12,536 bases of DNA from Pseudomonadota bacterium. Lineage in GTDB: Bacteria > Myxococcota > UBA9042 > PHBI01. The position numbers were made by a program, and so were the translations under genes. This document shows positions 1 through 6,207 of the stretch, in pieces (within the stretch, counting starts at the first letter, position 1; each line of letters begins with the position of its first letter). The notes under the pieces are model-generated. The model searched no databases. It was given only the letters and a program-made list of their open reading frames with translations, and was not told where the DNA came from. The DNA is taken from NCBI GenBank assembly GCA_005772945.1, contig SXIE01000014.1:1-12536 (forward strand), written 5' to 3'.

Positions 1-1662
1 CACCTCAAGGTGAAGGAGCGCGTCCTCTGGCTCGAGAGCGTCGCGGAGGTCGAGGCGGCGCAGGCCAAGCGCGAGGCCAAGACGCGCGCCGAGCGGCAGT
101 CGAAGCTGGCCTACGACGGGCTGCTAAGGCGCCTGCGCGGCGAGGCCGCCCCCGACGAGGACACGCGCGCGGCGCTCGTCGAGGCGCTCGCGGCGTTGAT
201 GGACGTCGCGATTCGCGGGCGCGATGCGAGCCGCCTAGCCGAGGCCGAGGCGCTGCTCGCGCGGCTCGGGCGCCCCGCGCACAAAGACTCGCGCGAGCTC
301 CAGATCGCGGTCGAGAATCTGCTCGTCGAGCTCGGCACGCTGCGCCCCCACGCCCACCTGGCGCCCGAGCGCGCCGGCCTCTCGCTCGTCTTTCCGCCCG
401 CCGTCGTCGCCGAGGCCGACCGCCTCGCCGACCGCTTCCCAGGCGTGACAGCGGCCGATCGCACGGACCTCCACGTCCTCACCATCGACGATCCCGAGAC
501 GACCGAGATCGACGACGGGGTCGCGCTCGACCCGCGTGCGCCCTCGCGTCTCATCGTCCTCATCGCCGACCCGGCCGCGTTCGTTGCGCCCGGTTCGCCG
601 CTCGATCGCGAGGCCGCGCTGCGCGGCGCGACGCTCTATGCGCCGAGCGGCAAGGTGCCGATGCTGCCGCCGCGCGTCGGCGAAGGCGCGGCGAGCCTTC
701 AGATGGGCGAGTTCCGGCTCGCGCTGGCGTGTTCGTTCGAGGTCGCGCCCGACGGGCACGTGACGGGCGTCGAGCTTCAGCGGGTCAAGGTGCGCGTCGC
801 GCGCCATCTCAGCTACGAGGCGGTCGACGCGCTGCTCGCCGAGGCCGCGCCGAGTGGCGACGCGGAGCTGCTCCAGCGCGTGCGGGCGCTCGTCGATCGG
901 CACCGCGTCTGGCGTCACGCCGCCGGCGCCGTGACGTTCCAGCGGCCCGAGGTCTACTTCCACGAGACCCCCGCTGGCGTCGTCGAGGTCAAGGTGGGCG
1001 ACCCCCTCGGACCCGGGCGTCAGCTGGTCGCCGAGCTCATGGTGGCCACCTGCGCCGCGGTCGCCGACTTCTGCGTGGGCCAGGCGATCCCCTGCCTCTA
1101 TCGCGCCCAGGCGGCCCCCGATCAGCCGCCGCCGCCGCCCGATGCGACGACCGGTCGCGTCGACGACCCGGCCCTGCAGCACGAGATCCTGAGGCGCCTC
1201 AAGCCCTCGACGCTCGGGACGCGCCCCGACTCGCATTGGACGCTCGGCGTGTCGGCCTACGTGCAGATGACGAGCCCGCTCCGGCGCTACGCCGATCTGG
1301 TCGTGCACCAGCAGCTCACGACCTGGCTCCAGACGGGTCGCCCACGCTTCTCGGCGGGCGAGCTCGACGCCATCGCCGGCGAGGCGCAGAAGCGGGCCGG
1401 GCTCGTTCGAAAGGTCGAGTACGAGCTGCGTCGGGTCTCCGCGCTGCGCTGGCTGGCGGCCCATCCCGAGGTCGTGCTGGAGGGCGTGGTGCTGCGCGAG
1501 GTCGGGCGCAAGTCGCTGATCGAGGTGATGCCGGTTGGCCTGCAGGAGCTCGTGACCTTGCGGCGACCGCGCGGAAAGCGCCTCGGCGCCGCGGAGCGGA
1601 TTCAGCTGCGCGTCGTCTCGGTCGATCCGCGCCGCGACCAGGTCGAGCTCCGAGAGGTATGA
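1..1662 (+). CDS. RNB-family (RNase II/R-like) 3'-5' exoribonuclease, 5' end outside window
   Basis: Hydrolytic 3'-to-5' exoribonuclease of the RNase II/RNB superfamily, acting on RNA in the cytoplasm. The frame is open to base 1 (codons for His-Leu-Lys precede the GTG at 10), so the true start probably lies upstream. Numbering from that GTG: residues 1-140 are helical and charged, with no cold-shock domains seen in the visible part. The RNB catalytic core begins near 145, with the metal-binding motif TIDDPETTEIDDG at 158-170 (Asp160, Asp168, Asp169). The late RNB motif TSPLRRYADL is at 421-430. An S1-like beta region fills about 485-550. The second acidic position of the usual motif, Asp in E. 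coli RNase II, is Glu166 here; I believe cyanobacterial-type RNB enzymes show a similar 'EIDDG' form. The stop overlaps the start of the helicase gene (ATGA), indicating translational coupling. Family assignment is firm; choice between RNase II and R subtypes is not. Confidence 0.9.
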   Translation, partial: HLKVKERVLWLESVAEVEAAQAKREAKTRAERQSKLAYDGLLRRLRGEAAPDEDTRAALVEALAALMDVAIRGRDASRLAEAEALLARLGRPAHKDSRELQIAVENLLVELGTLRPHAHLAPERAGLSLVFPPAVVAEADRLADRFPGVTAADRTDLHVLTIDDPETTEIDDGVALDPRAPSRLIVLIADPAAFVAPGSPLDREAALRGATLYAPSGKVPMLPPRVGEGAASLQMGEFRLALACSFEVAPDGHVTGVELQRVKVRVARHLSYEAVDALLAEAAPSGDAELLQRVRALVDRHRVWRHAAGAVTFQRPEVYFHETPAGVVEVKVGDPLGPGRQLVAELMVATCAAVADFCVGQAIPCLYRAQAAPDQPPPPPDATTGRVDDPALQHEILRRLKPSTLGTRPDSHWTLGVSAYVQMTSPLRRYADLVVHQQLTTWLQTGRPRFSAGELDAIAGEAQKRAGLVRKVEYELRRVSALRWLAAHPEVVLEGVVLREVGRKSLIEVMPVGLQELVTLRRPRGKRLGAAERIQLRVVSVDPRRDQVELREV

Positions 1663-3107
1663 CCGGCGATACCGCGCCGGCGGGGCGTCCGGCGATCGCG
1701 CTGCGCTTCGATCGCGGGACGCTCGTGCTCGATCTGCGCGCGCCCGCGGGACGCGAAGGCGCGGCCGCGGCGCCGCTGTCCTCCGAGGTCGGCGACGCCC
1801 TCGCGGGGCTCGGTTTCGTGCCCGATGCGCGTATCGGCGATCGCCTGCGCGCCCCGGCGCGCGCCTACCGCATGGCGCTCGTCACGCTGACGCGCGCCGG
1901 CTTCGAGGTGCGCGACGAGGCGCGTCAGTACCTCGCCCTGACGCTCACGCAGGCCCGCGCGCGCGAGGCCTATCCGCATCAACAGGAGGCGCTCGACGCG
2001 TGGCTCGCGGGCGGGAAACGCGGCGTCGTCGTCTTGCCGACCGGTGCCGGAAAATCCTACGTGGCGGAGCTGGCGATCCTGGCGGTGCAGCGCTCGACGC
2101 TCGTCGTGGCGCCGACGATCGATCTCACGAACCAGTGGGCGGGCATCCTCGCGACCGCATTCGGAGCCGACCTGGTCGGGGTCGTCGGCGGTGGCAGCTT
2201 CGATGTGAAGCCGCTCACGGCGGCGACCTACGACTCGGCCCACCTGCATATCGAGTCGCTCGGCGCGCGCTTCGGCCTGATCGTCTTCGACGAGTGCCAC
2301 CACCTGCCGAGCGCCGCTTACGCGCTGTCCGCCGAGGGCGCCATCGCGCCGTTCCGACTGGGCCTCACCGCGACGCCCGAGCGCACCGATGGCGCCGATC
2401 AGCGCCTGGTCGAGCTCGTCGGCAAGACCGTCTACCGCCGCGACATCCAGGATCTGCGCGGCCTCTACCTCGCCAGCTACCGTGTCGTGCGTCGCCAGGT
2501 CGAGCTCGCCCCCGAGGAGCGCACGGCCTACGACGACGCGCGCGCGACCTACCGCGGCTTCGTCGAGGCGCACGGCGTGCGCATGTCGGCGCCGGGCGGC
2601 TGGCAGCAGTTTCTCATGCTCGCGTCGCGCTCGGCCGAGGGGCGCGCGGCGTTCGCGGCGTGGCGGGCGCAGCGGCGGATCGCCCTGCAGTCGCGCGCGA
2701 AGCTGGCAGTGCTCGAGACGCTCTTGGTGGAGCATCGCGACGAGCCGATGCTCATCTTCACCGCCGACACCGACACGGTCTATCGCATCTCGCGCAATTA
2801 TCTGATTCCGGCGCTGACGCACGAGACGCCCGGGCCCGAGCGGAAGCGCCTCATCGAGGCCTTCAACGCGGGCGGGTTGCGGGCGCTGGTGACGGCGCGT
2901 GTGCTCAACGAGGGGGTCGATCTGCCGAGCGCGCAGGTCGGCGTGGTGCTCGCCGGATCGGCCACCGTGCGCGAGCACGTGCAGCGCCTCGGGCGCCTGC
3001 TACGCAAGCACGGCGACAAGGAGGCGATCCTCTATGAGGTCATCACGACCGGCACCGGCGAGGAGTCGGTGTCCGAGCGGCGGAGGGAGCATGGCGCCTA
3101 CCGCTAG
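1659..3107 (+). CDS. XPB/Rad25-type superfamily 2 DNA helicase
   Basis: ATP-dependent 3'-5' DNA translocase/helicase of the XPB family, 482 residues, close in size to archaeal XPB and lacking eukaryotic extensions. The ATG at 1659 overlaps the previous stop by four bases; the frame is open further upstream inside the exonuclease gene, but that part is out-of-frame shadow. The N-terminal ~100 residues occupy the place of the archaeal XPB damage-recognition domain. Then come a Q-motif-like YPHQQ at 105-109, Walker A LPTGAGKS at 126-133, the Walker B DECHH box at 211-215, motif III LTATP at 236-240, and motif VI QRLGRLLRK at 442-450 with its arginines. Motif III is followed by ERTDG (241-245), where archaeal XPB has the RED motif, so the middle residue is Thr rather than Glu. 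The partner gene just downstream encodes a DUF790/Bax1 protein, which strongly supports XPB over other superfamily 2 types. Likely roles are DNA repair or processing of abnormal DNA structures (inference). Confidence 0.93.
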   Translation: MTGDTAPAGRPAIALRFDRGTLVLDLRAPAGREGAAAAPLSSEVGDALAGLGFVPDARIGDRLRAPARAYRMALVTLTRAGFEVRDEARQYLALTLTQARAREAYPHQQEALDAWLAGGKRGVVVLPTGAGKSYVAELAILAVQRSTLVVAPTIDLTNQWAGILATAFGADLVGVVGGGSFDVKPLTAATYDSAHLHIESLGARFGLIVFDECHHLPSAAYALSAEGAIAPFRLGLTATPERTDGADQRLVELVGKTVYRRDIQDLRGLYLASYRVVRRQVELAPEERTAYDDARATYRGFVEAHGVRMSAPGGWQQFLMLASRSAEGRAAFAAWRAQRRIALQSRAKLAVLETLLVEHRDEPMLIFTADTDTVYRISRNYLIPALTHETPGPERKRLIEAFNAGGLRALVTARVLNEGVDLPSAQVGVVLAGSATVREHVQRLGRLLRKHGDKEAILYEVITTGTGEESVSERRREHGAYR

Positions 3108-3128
3108 CCCGAAGGCGCGACGGCTCGC

Positions 3129-3133
3129 GAGGG
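3129..3133 (+). promoter_or_regulatory. Ribosome binding site of the Bax1-like gene
   Basis: GAGGG lies 7 bases before the ATG at 3141, within the 33-base gap after the helicase stop. It fixes the start of the nuclease gene and indicates independent re-initiation inside one operon. Confidence 0.6.
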
Positions 3134-3140
3134 CGCGCCG

Positions 3141-4505
3141 ATGCTGACCTCCGACCTCGTTCGCGGCACCACGCGCAAGGGGGAGCTGCACCTCAAGTGG
3201 GTCGACCCGACGAACGCCGAGGCGCGCATGCTCGCGACGCTGCTCCTCGACGCTTTTCGCGAGCATGAGGGCCGGCAAGCCGGCGAGCTCGACGACACCA
3301 TCGGCGACGTCGCCGCGGGCGCGCGCGATGCGCTGCTCGTGCGCGGGCTGGCGAAGCTGCTCTGGGATCTCACGCCGGTCGAGGCGCGCTCGAAGCTCGA
3401 GGCGACCGTCATCCGCGAGACGCTCTTCGGACTCGCGGCGGTTCGCTGGCCCGTGCGCCCGGCGCCCGCCGGCGATGATTTCTGCGACCGGGCCGCGGTC
3501 GTCCAAGGCGCCGCGGAGGCGCTTGGCATCACGTCCGCCGAGGTCGAGGCCGGTCTCTACGCGGACCGCCCGAGCGAGCAATGGATCGGCACACTGCCGG
3601 TGGCGGGCGCCGACGATGTTTTGTGTACCTACAATCTCGCGCTGGCCCAGGCGGCCCTTCTGAAGGCCTCGGTCGTCGAGGTCGAGCTGCCGGAGCTCGA
3701 GCCCAAGCGGGCGCGGGCGCTGCTGCGCGAGCTCAAGTTCCGCCGGCTCCTCGCGGCCGTGCGCGCGGACGAGGGCGTGTATCGCCTGACGCTCGACGGG
3801 CCGCTCTCGCTCTTCAAGCCGACGAGTCGCTACGGCGTCCAGCTCGCGCACTTCCTGCCGGCCCTCGCGCGCTGCCCGCGCTGGCGCCTGCGTGCAACCG
3901 TGCGCTGGGGGCGCGGCAAGGGGCGCGACGTCACGCTGACGCTGGACCAACGCGCGCCGATCGTCCTCGAGACCCAGCGCCAAGCAGCCTGGCACGACCG
4001 CGCGACCTGGCAGAGCGCCGAAGAGGACGTCTTTCGCGCGAGCTTCGCCGAGCTCGACACGCTCTGGAAACTGGTCCCCGAGGCGACGCTCGTCGACCTC
4101 GGCGGCGACGACGTGTGGGTCCCCGACTACCGCCTCGAGCACCCCGACGGGCGCATCGCGCATCTCGAGATCGTCTGGGCGTGGCGCCGCCAGAGCTTCG
4201 AGAAGCGGCTGGCACTCCTTGGCCAGGCCGGCCCGCGCGGCATCGTCATCGCGTGGGCCGAGCGCGGGCGGGCCGACGAAGGCAAGGGGGCCCCGGTGTT
4301 GCCGCTCCCGCTGGCCGCTCCCCCGGCGCCGCCAGCTTCCCCGGGGCCGCCAGGCCCGAAAGGACGCGCCCGCGGGGCCGATACCCCTTCGATGGCCCTC
4401 GTCGGCTTCAAGGGGGTCATCATCGCGCAGCGGATTCTCGCCGCCGCCGAGCAGGTCGCGCGCCGGCCGCCGCGTGCCGCGGGGGCACGTTCCAAGCGGG
4501 TCTGA
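3141..4505 (+). CDS. DUF790 protein, Bax1-like nuclease partner of XPB
   Basis: 454-residue DUF790 protein. The family includes archaeal Bax1, a structure-specific endonuclease that binds XPB and cuts near the junction XPB opens. The family start is recognisable (MLTSDLVRG), as are YNLALAQ at 164-170 and a GPLSLFKPTSRYG stretch before the C-terminal nuclease part. The nuclease region has PD-(D/E)XK character: acidic pair Glu294-Glu295, Pro313-Glu314, VPDY at 327-330 (Asp329), LEIV at 342-345 (Glu343), and a basic SFEKRL at 352-357 (Lys355). These are the expected metal-binding and catalytic positions by analogy; the exact assignment needs an alignment. Residues from about 385 on are a Pro/Ala/Gly-rich linker followed by a short basic tail, which I do not recall from archaeal Bax1. 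Position directly behind the helicase gene, with a good ribosome site, argues that the two proteins work as one complex on DNA. Family call is confident; biological target is unknown. Confidence 0.88.
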   Translation: MLTSDLVRGTTRKGELHLKWVDPTNAEARMLATLLLDAFREHEGRQAGELDDTIGDVAAGARDALLVRGLAKLLWDLTPVEARSKLEATVIRETLFGLAAVRWPVRPAPAGDDFCDRAAVVQGAAEALGITSAEVEAGLYADRPSEQWIGTLPVAGADDVLCTYNLALAQAALLKASVVEVELPELEPKRARALLRELKFRRLLAAVRADEGVYRLTLDGPLSLFKPTSRYGVQLAHFLPALARCPRWRLRATVRWGRGKGRDVTLTLDQRAPIVLETQRQAAWHDRATWQSAEEDVFRASFAELDTLWKLVPEATLVDLGGDDVWVPDYRLEHPDGRIAHLEIVWAWRRQSFEKRLALLGQAGPRGIVIAWAERGRADEGKGAPVLPLPLAAPPAPPASPGPPGPKGRARGADTPSMALVGFKGVIIAQRILAAAEQVARRPPRAAGARSKRV

Positions 4506-4567
4506 GGTCGATGGTCACGCGCGGATAACGGCCGCCGTCGGAGGGCTCGTCGGCCTGCTCGAATCCA

Positions 4568-4596
4568 TTGACGCCGCCCCGGACCCGCGCTAGAAG
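4568..4596 (+). promoter_or_regulatory. Sigma70-like promoter for the 4623 lipoprotein gene
   Basis: TTGACG (4568-4573, five of six consensus bases) is separated by exactly 17 bases from TAGAAG (4591-4596, four of six). A transcript would start near 4603, giving a leader of about 20 bases that contains the ribosome site. The spacing and position between two + strand genes make it the best promoter in the window, and it separates the lipoprotein gene from the repair/RNA operon. Confidence 0.65.
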
Positions 4597-4611
4597 CACG
4601 CATTCCTTATC

Positions 4612-4616
4612 AGGAG
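4612..4616 (+). promoter_or_regulatory. Ribosome binding site of the 4623 lipoprotein gene
   Basis: AGGAG sits 6 bases before the ATG at 4623, an optimal Shine-Dalgarno arrangement that decides the start codon. Confidence 0.75.
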
Positions 4617-4622
4617 CCTCGT

Positions 4623-5996
4623 ATGAAGATGCTGCGCGCCACCACTCTCCTCGCCGTCCTTGCCATCACCGCATGCGGCAAGAAAACCGATTCTGCCGCT
4701 GACGCCGCCGCCGTGACCAAGGCGCCGGAGACGGCCAAGCCCGCCACCGAGGCCGCGAAGCCGACCGTCGAGGCGAAGGCCGAGGACGCAGGCAACACGA
4801 CCGCGCCCAGCGCGGAGGACGCCGCGGCGCCCGGCGAGCCCGAGACGGCGAACCCGACCGAGGGCGCCAAGACCGAGATCAAGGTGCTGAACGCGGGCGC
4901 CGACCCGAAGGTCCAGCTCCGCCTCAAGCCCGCCAAGGACTCGACGCAGGCGGCGATGATGACCATGACCATGGCGCTCGAGATGGATCTCGGCGGCCAG
5001 AAGGTCCCTATCGCGATGCCGCCGATGAAGATGGGCATGTCGACGAACGTGACGAACGTGTCGGACGCCGGTGACGCCTCGTTCACGTTCAAGGTCGACT
5101 CGGCCGAGATCGCGGAAGGCAGCGCCGCGCAGGAGCAGGTCGTGACGGCGATGAAGGCCGTCATCGGCAAGGTCGTCGGCATGGGCGGCGAGTCGGTGAT
5201 CGACGCGCGCGGGGCCGTGAAGTCGGCGAAGTTCATCCTGCCGCCGGACGCGCCGGCCGACGTTCGTCAGATCGTCGATGGCTTCCAGCAGTCGCTCAAC
5301 CAGATGTCGATCCCGCTCCCCGAGGAGGCGGTTGGCGCCGGTGCGATGTGGCAGGCCAAGATGACGCTCGAGCAGAACGGCATGAAGATCGACCAGACGG
5401 CGACCTTCGAGCTGGTGGCGGTCGAGGGAAACACGCTCAAGGTGAAGTTCACGATTCAGCAGAGCGCGCCGGTGCAGGACGTCAAGACGCCCGACATGCC
5501 GGCGGGCGCGGTGGCCAAGCTGCTCGACCTGAAGGGCAGCGGGCAGGGCGAGGCGACGTACGACCTCACGAAGATCCTGCCGGTGACGACCACGGGCAAG
5601 ACGACGATGTCGATGTCGATGGAGGTCGAGGCGGGCGGCCAGAAGCAGACGATGGCCATCAAGATGGACCTCGACCTGAAGTTCGAGCCGTCCGAGGGTG
5701 GCGCGGTCAAGCCCGAGGACCCGAAGCCGGCCGATGGTGTGGTCGAGGCGTTCGGCGTCGCGAGCTGCGACGCGTACCTGAAGGGCATGGCGGCCTGCAT
5801 CGAGAAGATGCCCGAGGCTGGGCGCGGCCCGGGGAAGGACGCGATGGCGCAGGTCAGCAAGGCGTGGAAGGATTCGCTCGCGGCGGCCGGTGGTAGCGAC
5901 GCGGCGAAGGCTTCGCTCGAGACCGGGTGCAAGTCGGCGCTCGAGCAGACCCAGAAGGCGATGGGCGCGCTGTGCCCCGACGTGAAATGGGAATAG
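4623..5996 (+). CDS. Secreted lipoprotein with DUF6263-like region and four-cysteine C-terminal domain
   Basis: 457-residue predicted lipoprotein. The signal peptide has a basic start (MKMLR), a hydrophobic core and a lipobox ITAC with the lipidated Cys18, followed by GKK; residues +2/+3 do not suggest inner-membrane retention by the E. coli Asp rule, so a surface or outer-membrane location is possible. Residues 20-80 are an Ala/Thr/Glu/Pro-rich disordered linker. Residues about 85-365 form a beta-rich region of alternating methionine/threonine strands with repeated 'G(A)GGQK' turns, resembling DUF6263 proteins in layout (tentative). Residues 380-457 form a small helical domain with Cys382, Cys392, Cys436 and Cys451, suggesting two disulfides. 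No enzymatic motif is visible. The gene has its own promoter and is closed by an intrinsic terminator, so it is probably monocistronic. Real gene: near certain. Function: unknown. Confidence 0.85.
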   Translation: MKMLRATTLLAVLAITACGKKTDSAADAAAVTKAPETAKPATEAAKPTVEAKAEDAGNTTAPSAEDAAAPGEPETANPTEGAKTEIKVLNAGADPKVQLRLKPAKDSTQAAMMTMTMALEMDLGGQKVPIAMPPMKMGMSTNVTNVSDAGDASFTFKVDSAEIAEGSAAQEQVVTAMKAVIGKVVGMGGESVIDARGAVKSAKFILPPDAPADVRQIVDGFQQSLNQMSIPLPEEAVGAGAMWQAKMTLEQNGMKIDQTATFELVAVEGNTLKVKFTIQQSAPVQDVKTPDMPAGAVAKLLDLKGSGQGEATYDLTKILPVTTTGKTTMSMSMEVEAGGQKQTMAIKMDLDLKFEPSEGGAVKPEDPKPADGVVEAFGVASCDAYLKGMAACIEKMPEAGRGPGKDAMAQVSKAWKDSLAAAGGSDAAKASLETGCKSALEQTQKAMGALCPDVKWE

Positions 5997-6002
5997 CGCA
6001 GG

Positions 6003-6037
6003 CCGTCGAAGACGGTTTGCGGGCCGTCGCTGGACGG
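6003..6037 (+). repeat. Two tandem small hairpins with the same CCGTC/GACGG stem
   Basis: CCGTC-GAA-GACGG (6003-6015) and CCGTC-GCTG-GACGG (6024-6037) lie side by side just after the lipoprotein stop codon. They have identical 5-bp stems and different loops. They precede the main terminator and may stabilise the 3' end of the transcript or be decayed repeat copies; neither has a T-tract. Confidence 0.5.
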
Positions 6038-6052
6038 TCATGAGAGAGTCGG

Positions 6053-6080
6053 AAGGGGCATGCGAGAGCGTGCCCCTTTT
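6053..6080 (+). terminator. Rho-independent terminator of the 4623 lipoprotein gene
   Basis: An 11-bp stem AAGGGGCATGC / GCGTGCCCCTT (6053-6063 with 6068-6078, one G-T wobble) closes a GAGA tetraloop of the stable GNRA class and runs into TTTT at 6077-6080. It lies 57 bases after the stop codon. Stem strength, loop type and T-run together make this a clear intrinsic terminator. Confidence 0.85.
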
Positions 6081-6110
6081 GCTTGGTGTGCGTAACAATT
6101 CTCGCGGGCA

Positions 6111-6146
6111 GCCTCGCTACGGGTCCGATGCGGACCCACGCGAGGC
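6111..6146 (+). other. Long imperfect hairpin in the leader of the M15-CapA gene
   Basis: GCCTCGC (6111-6117) pairs with GCGAGGC (6140-6146); after a small TAC/AC internal loop, GGGTCC (6121-6126) pairs with GGACCC (6132-6137) around a five-base loop. That is 13 perfect pairs in 36 bases. There is no T-tract, so it is not a normal terminator, and it is upstream of the chosen start at 6208. It could be an inverted-repeat protein-binding site or an RNA structure. No known riboswitch class was recognised. Confidence 0.5.
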
Positions 6147-6172
6147 CTTCGCGATTGGACGCGGCCGCGAAC

Positions 6173-6201
6173 TTGACATGCGGCCTGGTGCGACCCCGGA
6201 T
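6173..6201 (+). promoter_or_regulatory. Possible promoter of the M15-CapA gene
   Basis: A perfect -35 hexamer TTGACA (6173-6178) is followed 17 bases later by CCGGAT (6196-6201), a poor -10 with only two consensus bases. If used, transcription would start at about 6208, the A of the proposed ATG, giving a leaderless message. The lack of a Shine-Dalgarno sequence before 6208 fits, but the weak -10 keeps this tentative. Confidence 0.25.
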
Positions 6202-6207
6202 ACGCGC

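Noticed and set aside
729..1658. Upstream extension of the helicase frame inside the exoribonuclease gene
   Set aside because: The translated part is Arg/Ala-rich without motifs and overlaps the RNB catalytic domain; the ATGA overlap at 1659 is the natural start.
1602..4163. Minus-strand open frames opposite the helicase and nuclease genes (1602-2978 and 3000-4163)
   Set aside because: No recognisable domains; the opposite strand carries intact helicase and DUF790 motifs.
4590..6098. 502-codon minus-strand open frame opposite the 4623 lipoprotein
   Set aside because: Leu/Arg/His-rich shadow of a gene with promoter, ribosome site, lipobox and terminator.
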